From Corynebacterium urinipleomorphum (lineage in GTDB: Bacteria; Actinomycetota; Actinomycetes; Mycobacteriales; Mycobacteriaceae): a stretch of 64,000 nt of DNA. Shown piece by piece: positions 47,334 through 59,482 of the stretch. The DNA is taken from the NCBI RefSeq assembly GCF_900155535.1, contig NZ_LT706965.1, forward strand, positions 278,003 to 342,002, written 5' to 3'. Every line of letters starts with the position of its first letter. Position 1 is the stretch's first letter. The notes below the pieces were generated by a model. The model did no database searches. It had not been told where the DNA came from and worked only from the letters and a program-made list of their open reading frames with translations. Both the position numbers and the translations under genes were made by a program.

Positions 47334-48059
47334 ATGACGTTGACCATCACTCCGAAAAAGACGGTCGCGGCCGCTCTACTCGTTGCTCCGTTAGCTCTTT
47401 CGGCTTGCGGTTCGGACGAGGAAGTCGTGTCGGGGATGGCCACGGAGACCAATGTGGTCACTGTCGCACCGGATGCAGGCAAGCCTGAGGACGAGAAGAA
47501 GGACGAAGACAAGGACAAAGCGAAGGATCCGGAGAAGAAGGACGAGGCGAAGCCGGAGGATCAGCCGAATCCGGATGACCCGCAAGCTCAGGGTGCGCCG
47601 AACGAGGGTGCTGCCGGCGTGGTCAACCCGTTCGAGGACGGCACACTGCCCAGTGTCGAGGTGAAGCCCGTGGAAGGCGGCCAGGCAGGTACGGACGCTG
47701 ACGTGCAGAAGATGACCGAGACGATGAACCGGATCTACAACCCGAAGGATCTGGTGTCGTGGTCGCGCGTGATCATGGACAACTCGTGCAAGAAGGTCGT
47801 CGACCAGACCAACCAGGAGCTCGCTAGCCGCGGCACGTCCCTGGAGCAGACGGAACGTGAGATGCAGCAGGCGCTCGACGCGGCGCGCGCAGCGGGACGT
47901 CCCGCACCGGCCGTGCCGAAGACTAACGCGCAGCTTAGCGACGTCCGCGTGAACGGCAACACCGCATCCGCCACCGTGACCGTCAACACCGGCGGTCAGA
48001 CCGAGTCTGGTGTCCAGCGCTTCGAGCGTGAGGGCGACCAGTGGAAGGTGTGCAACTAA
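47334..48059 (+). CDS. Predicted lipoprotein with Lys/Asp/Glu-Pro linker
   Basis: A lipobox (LALSAC, Cys near residue 24) follows a short signal. Residues 48-100 are a highly charged Lys/Asp/Glu/Pro linker, followed by a folded domain of about 130 residues containing two Cys (DNSCKKVV and the final WKVCN), which could form a disulfide. Its end ([15 protein letters not shown]) resembles the nuclear-transport-factor-2-like secreted domains of mycobacteria; function is unknown. ATG 47334 is preferred over an in-frame ATG at 47193 because of the ribosome-binding site and the lipoprotein signal. Confidence 0.75.
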   Translation: MTLTITPKKTVAAALLVAPLALSACGSDEEVVSGMATETNVVTVAPDAGKPEDEKKDEDKDKAKDPEKKDEAKPEDQPNPDDPQAQGAPNEGAAGVVNPFEDGTLPSVEVKPVEGGQAGTDADVQKMTETMNRIYNPKDLVSWSRVIMDNSCKKVVDQTNQELASRGTSLEQTEREMQQALDAARAAGRPAPAVPKTNAQLSDVRVNGNTASATVTVNTGGQTESGVQRFEREGDQWKVCN

Positions 48060-48596
48060 AGGCTTCCCCGCGTTCTTCCCAGCCTCTTGGCTGGGGCGCG
48101 GGGATTCTTGCGCTCTCAGTCGGTCTCGCTGTGGTCGCCGGCGCTCTCTGGGGGTTGACCCGTCCCGGATATATCGCCTCATTCGATGAAGGCAATGCGC
48201 GCATAGACCCGTTAGCTAGCCCCGATAATGTCGAGTTCATCTCGTTCGCTGGCTTCGCCGTGCTCACTGCTTGCATTGGTGTGGTCGTGGGCGTGACTGC
48301 ATTCGGGTCGGCGCAGCGGCGCGCGAGCGTGGGACGAATGCTGTTCGCAGTCGCTGTCGCCGCCTTTGCCAGTTGGACGTTCTATATTCTCGGCACAACG
48401 TCGGCGGAGTGGCGTCATGGGGTTCCGGACCCTCACGACCTGTCGCAAGGTGACAGGTTCACCTTGGTGCCGCTGCTGCGCCCTGGCCCCGCATGGCTAG
48501 CGGGGCCGTTCACGGCAGCGTTGACGTACTGGCTCGGGCTTGTTTCATCGGTGGGATGTGACCCGGCACCGGGCGACGCCGAATATGATGAGCGCC

Positions 48597-48613
<17 letters not shown>
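48041..48613 (+). CDS. DUF2567-like membrane protein
   Basis: The 190-residue protein has four hydrophobic helices (about 18-40, 68-90, 101-121 and 150-172) and resembles the actinobacterial DUF2567 family; the function is unknown. GTG 48041 overlaps the lipoprotein gene by 19 bases; another GTG lies three codons later. Its 3' end overlaps the hisD start, linking it to the his operon. Confidence 0.65.
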
Positions 48614-51673
<3,060 letters not shown>

Positions 51674-51690
51674 AAGCACGCTTATCGACG

Positions 51691-51728
51691 TCAGCGTTGA
51701 GCGGTCTTCCCGCCCAACGCTGAATTTT
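51691..51728 (+). terminator. Intrinsic terminator after hisB
   Basis: TCAGCGTTG and CAACGCTGA form a perfect outer stem (51691-51699, 51715-51723), with GCGG/CCGC inside, followed by ATTTT. It separates hisDCB from the MFS gene. Confidence 0.85.
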
Positions 51729-51833
51729 CGGGCTGACTCAAACTGCATGGCGCATGCAGCTGAGTAAGCCTGATTTTTCTGTTTGAACGATTATTCAACC
51801 TGTAGTCGATCTGAGTCGTGGGAGGTTTTCATC

Positions 51834-53054
51834 GTGGGTTCCCCGCGCGGGGCTGGTCAGGCAGACAAGGGCTCGGTTTGGACAGCCCCTGGATTTGTTC
51901 CGACACTGGTGGCGGTCGCTGCCGCATTCGGCTCGTGGGCGTTATTGCTGCCGGTCGTTCCGGTGGCGGTCCTGGATGCGGGCGGCTCACACGCGCTGGC
52001 GGGCGCATCCACTGGCGTGTTCATGGTGGCGACCGTGCTCACGCAGGTGTTCATGCCGCGTCTGCTGCGCAAATTCAGTTACCGCTCGGCGATCGCGTTC
52101 TCTGCCGTTCTCCTCGGTGTGCCGGCGCTGGCCTTCATCTGGAACATGGACCCGTCGGTCGTGCTGGCGGTCAGCGTTTTGCGCGGCATCGGTTTCGGCG
52201 CGATGACCGTATCCGAGGCAGCTATCATCGCCGAGCTCGTGCCCCGCTCACTGCTAGGTAAGGCGTCAGGTGTGTTCGGTGCATCCAGCGGTTCCGCGCA
52301 GATGATTGCCTTGCCGTTGGGCTTGTTCCTCAGCGAGCGCATCGGATACGGGCCAGTCTGGGTTCTCGCCTTGGCCATCGCCGCCGTCGGTGGTGTGGCA
52401 TGCGCCGGCATCCCGCCGATCAAGGGTGCCCAGCCTGACCCGGTTGCCAACGGTGCAGTGTCCGCGCCGACGTGGAAGCTCGTGCTGGTGCCCACGATGG
52501 CGTTGGCCATTGCGGCTATCGCGTACAGCTTGATCGCCAACTTCCTGCCGGCCGCGGCACGTGACACAGGAATTACCTCCGGCACTGCGCTGGGCGGCCT
52601 GATTCTGGCCGTGGTCAACCTCGCCGTCATGGGTGCACGCATCTTCACCGGCGTGGTCGCGGATCGCCGCGGCGAGCCCGGCACGCTCATGATCCCGTTC
52701 CAGATCGCCGCCGCGGTGGGCATGTTCGGCTTCGCCGCCTGCCTCGCTGCAAGCGCGCACCCGGTCTGGCTGGTCGTCTCCGCCGTCTGCTTCGGTGCCG
52801 GCTTCGGCGCGGTGCAAAACGAGTCTCTGCTGAGCATGTTCTACCGCCTGCCCCAGTCCAAGGTTAGCCACGCGTCCGCGGTGTGGAATGTGGGCTTTGA
52901 CGGCGGCCAGGGCATCGGCTCGTTCCTGTTCGGCGGTATCATCGCCGGACTCGGTGCGGCGTGGGCGTTCGCCGTCTCCGGCATGCTCGTCGTCGCGGGA
53001 ATCGTGATGACGACGGCCGACTGGATCGTCGGCAAACGCCGCCTCGGGCGGTAG
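51834..53054 (+). CDS. MFS transporter
   Basis: The 406-residue protein has about twelve hydrophobic helices and a major-facilitator layout, with the loop RLLRKFSYRSAIAF between helices 2 and 3 and a long linker after helix 6. The substrate is unknown; the position inside the his locus suggests a link to amino acids but nothing in the sequence proves it. GTG 51834 follows GGGAGG by about nine bases; a TTG start 51 bases upstream is less likely. Confidence 0.85.
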   Translation: MGSPRGAGQADKGSVWTAPGFVPTLVAVAAAFGSWALLLPVVPVAVLDAGGSHALAGASTGVFMVATVLTQVFMPRLLRKFSYRSAIAFSAVLLGVPALAFIWNMDPSVVLAVSVLRGIGFGAMTVSEAAIIAELVPRSLLGKASGVFGASSGSAQMIALPLGLFLSERIGYGPVWVLALAIAAVGGVACAGIPPIKGAQPDPVANGAVSAPTWKLVLVPTMALAIAAIAYSLIANFLPAAARDTGITSGTALGGLILAVVNLAVMGARIFTGVVADRRGEPGTLMIPFQIAAAVGMFGFAACLAASAHPVWLVVSAVCFGAGFGAVQNESLLSMFYRLPQSKVSHASAVWNVGFDGGQGIGSFLFGGIIAGLGAAWAFAVSGMLVVAGIVMTTADWIVGKRRLGR

Positions 53055-53072
53055 TCCGGCCGCCCCTACAAC

Positions 53073-53176
53073 GCGAACGGTAACAATCGAACGGTAACCC
53101 CGGTCTTTTATGACCGGCGTGAACGACGTAAAGGCCGCGGCGGGATCATTGTTACCGAACGATTGTTTCCGTTCGC
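53073..53176. repeat. 26-base inverted repeat with inner hairpin before hisH
   Basis: Arms at 53073-53098 and 53151-53176 match with three mismatches. Each arm is itself a direct repeat of a CGAACGGTAAC-like unit, giving four copies. Between them is a perfect CCGGTC-N6-GACCGG hairpin (53100-53117). It may be an operator array, a terminator of the MFS gene or a repeat element. Confidence 0.8.
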
Positions 53177-53249
53177 CAAATCTGGGCGATGAAGGGGACA
53201 GAGGGGCGCTATGGGGTGGCGCTGTGGGGTGGCACCCTGCCCGGCGGGT

Positions 53250-53255
53250 TACACT
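53250..53255 (+). promoter_or_regulatory. Putative -10 box for hisH
   Basis: TACACT ends eight bases before the hisH ATG, giving a leaderless transcript for the second his unit. Confidence 0.45.
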
Positions 53256-53263
53256 TCCCAGCT

Positions 53264-53902
53264 ATGAGCAACGTGGTGGCCTTTCTAGATTACGGTGCAG
53301 GCAATCTCCGTTCGGCGCAGCGCGCGCTGGAGCATGTCGGGGCGGATGTGGTGGTGACCCGGGATCCGATGATCGCGGTGGAAGCCGACGGTCTGGTCGT
53401 GCCGGGGGTCGGCGCGTTCGACGCGTGCATGCGGGGGTTGCGGGAGGTCGCGGGGCCGCGGCTGATCGGCCAGCGTCTGGCAGGGGACCGTCCGGTGCTG
53501 GGGATCTGCGTGGGGCTGCAGGTGATGTTCGACAAGGGAGTCGAGCACGGAATTGAGGCGCAGGGGTGCGGGGAGTGGCCGGGGGTCGTCGATAAGCTGG
53601 ATGCCCCCGTGTTGCCGCATATGGGCTGGAACACCGTCGACGTTGCGGATGGTTCGGAAATGTTCGCCGGATTAGACGCGGATACGCGGTTCTACTTCGT
53701 GCACTCTTACGGCGTGCAGAAGTGGGAGATGCAGGAGGACGAGTTCATCGCGGCCCCGAAGGTCTCCTGGTCCGCGCACGGCAATTCGCGCTTTGTCGCG
53801 GCTGTGGAGAATGGGCCGCTGTGGGCCACCCAGTTCCACCCGGAGAAATCCGGCGAGGCCGGGTTGGCGCTGTTGCGGAATTGGGTCGGCCATCTGAATT
53901 AG
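53264..53902 (+). CDS. hisH: Imidazole glycerol phosphate synthase, glutaminase subunit
   Basis: HisH supplies ammonia from glutamine to HisF. The class I amidotransferase nucleophile Cys is in [11 protein letters not shown], and the His/Glu pair is in TQFHPEKSG. The N-terminus [14 protein letters not shown] is typical. It has 212 residues. The stop TAG is part of a TAGACT box before hisA. Confidence 0.96.
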   Translation: MSNVVAFLDYGAGNLRSAQRALEHVGADVVVTRDPMIAVEADGLVVPGVGAFDACMRGLREVAGPRLIGQRLAGDRPVLGICVGLQVMFDKGVEHGIEAQGCGEWPGVVDKLDAPVLPHMGWNTVDVADGSEMFAGLDADTRFYFVHSYGVQKWEMQEDEFIAAPKVSWSAHGNSRFVAAVENGPLWATQFHPEKSGEAGLALLRNWVGHLN

Positions 53903-53911
53903 ACTGCGGAT

Positions 53912-54658
53912 ATGAGTTTCACTGTTCTGCCCGCAGTAGACGTTGTCGACAGTCAGGCCGTGCGCCTCGACCAGGGGGAGGCCGGCACCGAGAAGAACTA
54001 CGGTGCTCCTTTGGAGGCGGCGCTGCAGTGGCAGCGCGAAGGGGCTGATTGGCTGCATTTCGTCGACTTGGATGCGGCGTTCGGGCGCGGCTCCAACCAC
54101 GAACTGATGGCGGAAATCACCCGCGAACTGTCCATCAACGTGGAGCTGACCGGAGGCATCCGCGACGACGCGACGTTGGAACGCGCCCTGGCAACCGGGG
54201 CGAAGCGCGTGAACATCGGCACCGCAGCCCTGGAGAACCCGGAGTGGGCGGCGGCGGCAATCGGCAAGCACGGTGAAGCCATTGCGGTGGACATCGCGGT
54301 GCGAAATGAAGACGGTCAGTGGCGCACGAAAGGTCGCGGCTGGACCTCCGACGGAGGTGACCTGTGGGAGGTCCTGGAGTTTTTCGACGCTGCCGGGTGT
54401 TCCCGTTTCGTGGTCACCGATGTGAGCAAAGACGGCACGCTTGCTGGGCCTAACGTGGAATTGCTGCGAGAGGTATCTGCCGCCACGGACGCAGCGGTGA
54501 CAGCATCTGGCGGGGTGTCCTCCCTGGCAGACATCGCGGAGATCGCGCGTTACGCCGACGAAGGAATCGACAGCGTTATCGTGGGCAAAGCACTCTACGA
54601 AAAGCGTTTCGCGCTGCGCGAGGCGTTAGAGACCGCGGCGGCACCGAGGGGCGAGTGA
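53912..54658 (+). CDS. hisA: HisA/PriA phosphoribosyl isomerase
   Basis: This (beta-alpha)8 isomerase converts ProFAR to PRFAR. The catalytic pair is D10 (LPAVDVVD) and D174 (VSKDGTL). It also has R142 and W144 ([13 protein letters not shown]), which line up with Arg143 and Trp145 of M. tuberculosis PriA, used for the tryptophan-pathway substrate. So it may be PriA-like; corynebacterial relatives are thought to have narrowed to HisA activity. It is 248 residues long, and TAGACT six bases upstream may be an internal promoter. Confidence 0.95.
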   Translation: MSFTVLPAVDVVDSQAVRLDQGEAGTEKNYGAPLEAALQWQREGADWLHFVDLDAAFGRGSNHELMAEITRELSINVELTGGIRDDATLERALATGAKRVNIGTAALENPEWAAAAIGKHGEAIAVDIAVRNEDGQWRTKGRGWTSDGGDLWEVLEFFDAAGCSRFVVTDVSKDGTLAGPNVELLREVSAATDAAVTASGGVSSLADIAEIARYADEGIDSVIVGKALYEKRFALREALETAAAPRGE

Positions 54659-54664
54659 GTTCTC

Positions 54665-55474
54665 GTGCAGCCAGACGAGTTGAACAGGTACCTCGCGGTC
54701 GCGGAAGAAGCCACAGACATCGCGCGTCGGCAGTTCGTTGAGGGCATCGGTGCAGCCCCCGCGCTGTACAAGGGGTGCAACGACTTCGCTACAGAGGTGG
54801 ACCTGCAGATCGAGACCACCCTGCGCGAGCACCTCACCGGATCCACAGGCATTCCGGTTCTCGGGGAAGAAGAAGGTGGGCAGGAGCGTGACCGTGCCCT
54901 CTGGGTCGTCGACCCGATCGACGGCACCGCCAACTTCTCCTCCGGGAACCCGAACTGCGCTGTTCTAATCTCGCTCGTGGTAGACAGACAGCCGGTCGCA
55001 TCAGTGACCGACGTGCCCATGCTCAACATGCGTCTGACCGGTGTCGAGGGTTCGCCTGTGACGCTGAACGGCGCTGAGCTGCCGCGTATCAGCGACGTGA
55101 CCCCGGCGAGCAACCAGGTGGGAGTGGGCGCTGTGGGCACCGACGACAGCAGCCGCGTTCCGCCCGACAGCCGTCTTCGCTTGATCAAAGCCCTCGAGTA
55201 CTCCAACATGCGCCCTCGGATTAGCGGTTCGGTGGGGCTTGACTTGGCGTTTGTCGCCCAGGGCATCTACGAGGCAGCAGTGAGTTTCTCCCCGTTCCCG
55301 TGGGACAACGCTTCCGGTGTCTTGTTGGCTCGCTGCGCCGGTGCCGTAGTCACTGACGTGGATGGCGAACCGTGGTCCATGGGCTCCCTTGGCGTGATCG
55401 CCGGGTCCCCGGAGGTCCATGAATCGGTGCTGCGTACCATGAAGTCGATTCAGCGCGATGCCGGAAGGAAGTGA
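54665..55474 (+). CDS. impA: Inositol-monophosphatase family phosphatase (ImpA-like)
   Basis: A 269-residue Mg-dependent phosphatase with the family motifs [19 protein letters not shown] and [15 protein letters not shown]. The gene sits between hisA and hisF as impA does in C. glutamicum, where the dedicated histidinol-phosphate phosphatase (HisN) lies elsewhere. Its substrate may be inositol phosphate or a related sugar phosphate; a histidinol-phosphatase role is not excluded. GTG 54665 is the start. Confidence 0.85.
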   Translation: MQPDELNRYLAVAEEATDIARRQFVEGIGAAPALYKGCNDFATEVDLQIETTLREHLTGSTGIPVLGEEEGGQERDRALWVVDPIDGTANFSSGNPNCAVLISLVVDRQPVASVTDVPMLNMRLTGVEGSPVTLNGAELPRISDVTPASNQVGVGAVGTDDSSRVPPDSRLRLIKALEYSNMRPRISGSVGLDLAFVAQGIYEAAVSFSPFPWDNASGVLLARCAGAVVTDVDGEPWSMGSLGVIAGSPEVHESVLRTMKSIQRDAGRK

Positions 55475-55481
55475 TGGTGAA

Positions 55482-56258
55482 GTGACCGTAGCAACACGGG
55501 TCATTCCCTGCCTTGACGTGGATAACGGCAGGGTGGTCAAGGGCGTCAATTTCGAGAATCTTCGCGATGCCGGCGACCCAGTTGAGCTGGCCAAACTCTA
55601 CGGCGAGCGGGGTGCCGACGAACTGACATTCCTCGACGTGACAGCATCGAAGCAGGACCGGGGAACAATGCTCGAGGTGGTCCGCCGTACGGCAGATCAG
55701 GTCTTCATTCCCCTCACAGTGGGTGGCGGTGTACGCTCGGAGGAAGATGTTCGGGAACTGTTGCGAGCTGGCGCCGATAAGGTTTCCGTGAACACGGCAG
55801 CGATCGCGCGCCCTGAGCTCCTGCGCGAGCTCTCCCAGATCTTCGGTGCCCAATGCATCGTGCTCTCCGTCGACGCGCGGCGTGTACCCGCAGGAGGCAC
55901 CCCGCAGCCGTCCGGTTTCGAGGTGACAACTCACGGCGGAACCCGGTCAGCTGAACTGGACGCGGTCGAGTGGGCTGTCACCGGAGAAAAGCTCGGTGTG
56001 GGCGAGATCCTGCTCAATTCGATGGACGGTGACGGGACGAAGGAGGGCTTCGACATCGAGCTGATCAAGCGCGTGCGCGAAGCAGTATCCATCCCTGTGA
56101 TCGCATCCGGTGGTGCAGGTAAAGCGGAGCACTTCCCGCCAGCTGTGGAAGCAGGTGCAGACGCTGTGCTCGCGGCATCCATTTTCCACTTCCGTGAGGT
56201 GGAAATCAGCGAGGTCAAGCAGGCGCTCGCCGACGCAGGTTGCGAGGTGCGGCTCTAA
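55482..56258 (+). CDS. hisF: Imidazole glycerol phosphate synthase, cyclase subunit
   Basis: HisF forms the imidazole ring and AICAR from PRFAR with HisH ammonia. Catalytic Asp residues are in [15 protein letters not shown] (near residue 11) and [15 protein letters not shown] 55482 (258 residues) follows AAGGAAG by a short gap and is preferred over ATG 55458, which lies within impA and would add eight unrelated residues. Confidence 0.96.
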   Translation: MTVATRVIPCLDVDNGRVVKGVNFENLRDAGDPVELAKLYGERGADELTFLDVTASKQDRGTMLEVVRRTADQVFIPLTVGGGVRSEEDVRELLRAGADKVSVNTAAIARPELLRELSQIFGAQCIVLSVDARRVPAGGTPQPSGFEVTTHGGTRSAELDAVEWAVTGEKLGVGEILLNSMDGDGTKEGFDIELIKRVREAVSIPVIASGGAGKAEHFPPAVEAGADAVLAASIFHFREVEISEVKQALADAGCEVRL

Positions 56259-56663
56259 ATGCCACACCAGATTCAAGAACACCAGTGGGACCTACGTCCC
56301 GAGGACGCTGAACTTTCCTCCGACGTTGCAGCACGCGTCCGGTTCAACGATGCAGGTCTTGTGCCCGCCATCGTCCAGGCAGCAGATACCGGCGATGTCC
56401 TCATGATGGCGTGGATGGATCACCGCGCGCTGGCCTACACTCTGGCCACCCGCCGGGGTACGTACTATTCGCGGTCGCGTCAGGAGTACTGGATCAAGGG
56501 TCTCACGAGTGGGAACACCCAACATGTCACCGAAGTTCGCCTCGATTGCGACGGTGACACGGTGTTGATGAAGGTGGAGCAGTGCGGCGGTGCGTGCCAC
56601 ACCGGCGACCGCACCTGTTTTGACAGCGACGTGCTTCTTGCCCCGGGCGAGGGGGAGAAGTGA
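56259..56663 (+). CDS. hisI: Phosphoribosyl-AMP cyclohydrolase
   Basis: HisI opens the ring of PR-AMP. The zinc and metal motifs are present: [13 protein letters not shown] and [12 protein letters not shown]. It is monofunctional (134 residues), so the HisE step must be encoded elsewhere. It starts directly after the hisF stop and overlaps the next gene. Confidence 0.96.
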   Translation: MPHQIQEHQWDLRPEDAELSSDVAARVRFNDAGLVPAIVQAADTGDVLMMAWMDHRALAYTLATRRGTYYSRSRQEYWIKGLTSGNTQHVTEVRLDCDGDTVLMKVEQCGGACHTGDRTCFDSDVLLAPGEGEK

Positions 56664-57379
56664 GCGTGTCGCACGAGCCCAGCGCGGACCTCTCCGGCGG
56701 CGCGGAGTCTTCGAAGCGTCTTGCCCGCGTGGGCGCGGTGCTCATGGGGGCCGGTGCGCTGGTGCTGTGGCTCGCGTCGCGGGCGACATGGATGACGGTT
56801 GAGTATACGGACGACCGGACGGGCAGCGGGGCAGTGGATGTCAACGGTGCCACGTGGTCGACGGAGGTCACCGCGGTGGTCCTGCTACTGCTCGCTGCCA
56901 CCGTTGCGGGTCTTGCCCTGCGTCGCTGGGGCCGACGCATCGTCGGTGCCGTCGGTTCCGTCGCCGCTCTGGCGGTAGTCGTCCCGCCTGTCAGCCTCCT
57001 CGCTGGAACGCCAGATCCGGAGCGAGCTAAAGCGCTTCTGACTTTGGGCGGTGAGGAGACAACGATTGGCAGCACTACCGGTCAAGCTGCCATTCCGGAG
57101 TGGGCCAGTATCTCGACGATCGATGTGTCCGCCCTTGGACCTGTGGCAGGTGTGATCGGCGCACTTCTCGCGTGTACCGGAGGTCTGCTTCTCGCTTTCC
57201 GTCCGGGTGGAGATGCGGCCACCGTGAACAAGTACGAGAAGACCTCCCAACGCCGAGAGAAGATCGAGCAGGATCTGGAGGCTGAGCCAGATTCAGGTCG
57301 TGTGCTGTGGGATGCCATCGACGCGGATTTGGATCCGACGGATCCCCGGACGAATCCTGCTTCTCGGCGCGAACGGTGA
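56660..57379 (+). CDS. Trp-region conserved membrane protein (TIGR02234 type)
   Basis: The 239-residue protein has four hydrophobic helices (about 25-45, 70-88, 92-115 and 156-178) with an external segment after the first containing TWMTVEYTD, and a charged C-terminal tail. This matches the actinobacterial family found next to trp genes, for which the function is unknown. GTG 56660 overlaps the hisI stop. In mycobacteria the homologue sits between trpE and trpC. Confidence 0.75.
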   Translation: MSVSHEPSADLSGGAESSKRLARVGAVLMGAGALVLWLASRATWMTVEYTDDRTGSGAVDVNGATWSTEVTAVVLLLLAATVAGLALRRWGRRIVGAVGSVAALAVVVPPVSLLAGTPDPERAKALLTLGGEETTIGSTTGQAAIPEWASISTIDVSALGPVAGVIGALLACTGGLLLAFRPGGDAATVNKYEKTSQRREKIEQDLEAEPDSGRVLWDAIDADLDPTDPRTNPASRRER

Positions 57380-57461
57380 TCTGGGTGGGGTCCGGCCCTC
57401 GCCATCCGTGTCTTTCTCTCCCCCGAAAACCGCATGATTTCGTGGTCTGCGTGTAACCCGA

Positions 57462-57467
57462 TAATCT
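57462..57467 (+). promoter_or_regulatory. Putative -10 box for the trpC-like gene
   Basis: TAATCT ends seven bases before the ATG at 57475. It indicates that this gene is expressed from its own promoter rather than only from the his operon. Confidence 0.5.
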
Positions 57468-57474
57468 CGGTACC

Positions 57475-58314
57475 ATGACCGCGGCGCAGGGGAAACGGCA
57501 GCTGGTCACCGACGCGACCCTCAATCCTGTAGTCGCCGGGGTGCTGGAGGATGTCGCCGCGCGTGAAGCGCTCATCCCCTTTAAGGAAATCAAGGCACGT
57601 TCGCGTTGTATGCCGGACACGAGGGATGTCCGCGCCGCTTTACTGGGACCCGGGTGCGGGGTCATCGTGGAGATCAAACGTACCTCACCCGTCTTCGGTC
57701 CGACCGGGGTGATCGATTCCATGGCGCAGCTGGCTTCCGAGATTGAGGCTGGGGGAGCCGCGCTCATTGCGTGCCAGACGGAGCGCCTGCGTTTTGACGG
57801 CTCCTTGAACGACATGGAACAGGCTCGCAATGCCACCACCTTGCCCATGGTGTGCCGCGACGTGATTGTGGATCCGTATCAGATCCACGAGGCACGCTGC
57901 TACGGCGCCGACATGGTGCCACTGCAGGTGGGGTTGCTGGAACAGGCGCGTCTGGAAAGCCTTCTCGACCGTGTGGAGTCCCTCGGCATGGTCGGCATGG
58001 CGGAGGTGCGCACGGTGGAGGAAGCGGACCGTGCTCTGCGCGCCGGGGCATCTGTCATCGGCGTGAATTCCTGGACCTTCGACACCAACGACCTCAACCG
58101 GGAGGCCTTCGGCGAGATCGAACCGGGGTTGCCTGAAAGCGTATTGCGGATCAGTCTTGGCGGTGTGCGCAATGCCCGCGATCTGATTTCCGCCGCGTCT
58201 ATCGGTGCGGATGCGGTGCTCACAGGTGAAGCTGTGATGTCCAGCACCAATGTCACGGCCGCGACGCGCCGCCTCGTGGCGGCTGGGCAGCACCCGGCGT
58301 GCCCGTCGCGCTAA
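57475..58314 (+). CDS. Indole-3-glycerol-phosphate synthase-like protein with altered active site
   Basis: The 279-residue protein aligns throughout with TrpC. E66 and K68 (IVEIKRTSP), E177 (GMAEVR) and N198 (IGVNS) are kept. The catalytic lysine of the RKDF motif is Arg (R128, VCRDVIVD), and the ESG motif is replaced by L228-G229-G230 (ISLGGV), so the catalytic Glu and the neighbouring Ser are lost. The C-terminal phosphate-binding region ADAVLTGEAVM is intact. It likely binds a phosphorylated ligand but may not make indole-glycerol phosphate. It has a leaderless promoter and lies between the Trp-region membrane protein and lgt. Confidence 0.85.
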   Translation: MTAAQGKRQLVTDATLNPVVAGVLEDVAAREALIPFKEIKARSRCMPDTRDVRAALLGPGCGVIVEIKRTSPVFGPTGVIDSMAQLASEIEAGGAALIACQTERLRFDGSLNDMEQARNATTLPMVCRDVIVDPYQIHEARCYGADMVPLQVGLLEQARLESLLDRVESLGMVGMAEVRTVEEADRALRAGASVIGVNSWTFDTNDLNREAFGEIEPGLPESVLRISLGGVRNARDLISAASIGADAVLTGEAVMSSTNVTAATRRLVAAGQHPACPSR

Positions 58315-58409
58315 GGGCGTGTTCACCTCAGCGTCCCGCGGCGCATGATCACGGATGACCCCGGCGTGCTCTATCGCGCTCGTGCAATCGATCGGGCAAA
58401 CTGTTCTGC

Positions 58410-59396
58410 GTGGTAACTGAGATTCTGGCTAATATTCCGTCGCCGCCGCAGGGCGTGTGGTACCTCGGTCCAATCCCGATCCGGGCCTACGCGCTTTGCA
58501 TCATCACCGGCATTATCGTGGCTTTGACACTCACGTTGCGCCGGTACAAGGCTCGTGGCGGCGACACGGACATGGTGTGGGACGCGGCGATCGTGGCTAT
58601 TCCCGCCGGCATCATCGGCGGCCGCATGTACCACGTGATCACAGACCACGACAGCTACTTTGGTCCTGGAAAAGACCCGTGGCAGGTGTTCAATTTCTCC
58701 GCTGGAGGTCTGGGCATCATGGGTGCGGTGGCCTTGGGCACGCTGGCTGTGTGGGGGTTGTTCAAGTACCGCAATGTGCCGCTGGCGCCGTTCGCTGATT
58801 CGGTTGGTCCAACGATCATTCTCGCCCAGGCAATCGGCCGGTTGGGCAACTACTTCAATCAGGAGCTGTACGGCCGTCCAACGGATGTGCCGTGGGCGCT
58901 GGACATTTTCTACAGGGTGGATGAGAACGGCAATTTCGCACCGCTGACGGGGCGCTCCACCGGTGAGATTGTCACCAGCGTGCACCCGACGTTTCTTTAC
59001 GAGATGATCTGGAACGTCGCCGCGTTTGCGTTTCTGCTGTGGGCGGAGCGCCGTTTCCGGCTCGGTCACGGCCGAGTATTCGTGCTCTATATTGCCTCGT
59101 ATACGCTCGGCCGCATTTTCATGGAGCTCATGCGCGACGATGCCGCGAACACGATCTTCGGCTTGAGGGTGAACCTCGTTGTGTCATCGGTGATTTTCAT
59201 CGCATCCACGGTCGCTTTCTTCCTCATGCGCCGCGGCCGCGAAAATCCGGGGGAAGTCGATCCGCGAGGCATTGCCGAAAAGAGAAAACCGGAAGCAGAC
59301 GGGCATGCAGCTGACGCTGACATGCAGGATGTCGACCCCGGCACCAACGCACCAGCGCGCGGCGATGTGAAAAACCCACACAAGCAAAAACGTTAG
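58410..59396 (+). CDS. lgt: Prolipoprotein diacylglyceryl transferase
   Basis: Lgt attaches diacylglycerol to the lipobox Cys before LspA acts. The signature [14 protein letters not shown] and the [11 protein letters not shown] motif are present among seven membrane helices. The last 55 residues are a charged, probably cytoplasmic tail, common in actinobacterial Lgt. The start is GTG 58410 and no ribosome-binding site is obvious. The 95 bases upstream show no clear promoter. Confidence 0.95.
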   Translation: MVTEILANIPSPPQGVWYLGPIPIRAYALCIITGIIVALTLTLRRYKARGGDTDMVWDAAIVAIPAGIIGGRMYHVITDHDSYFGPGKDPWQVFNFSAGGLGIMGAVALGTLAVWGLFKYRNVPLAPFADSVGPTIILAQAIGRLGNYFNQELYGRPTDVPWALDIFYRVDENGNFAPLTGRSTGEIVTSVHPTFLYEMIWNVAAFAFLLWAERRFRLGHGRVFVLYIASYTLGRIFMELMRDDAANTIFGLRVNLVVSSVIFIASTVAFFLMRRGRENPGEVDPRGIAEKRKPEADGHAADADMQDVDPGTNAPARGDVKNPHKQKR

Positions 59397-59482
59397 CGTT
59401 TCGGTAGCGTGGGGTGCGTATCCAATCCTTACCCGGCCAGCTGACACAACAAGCTGACCGCACAGAGTAGAAGAAGGAAGCT

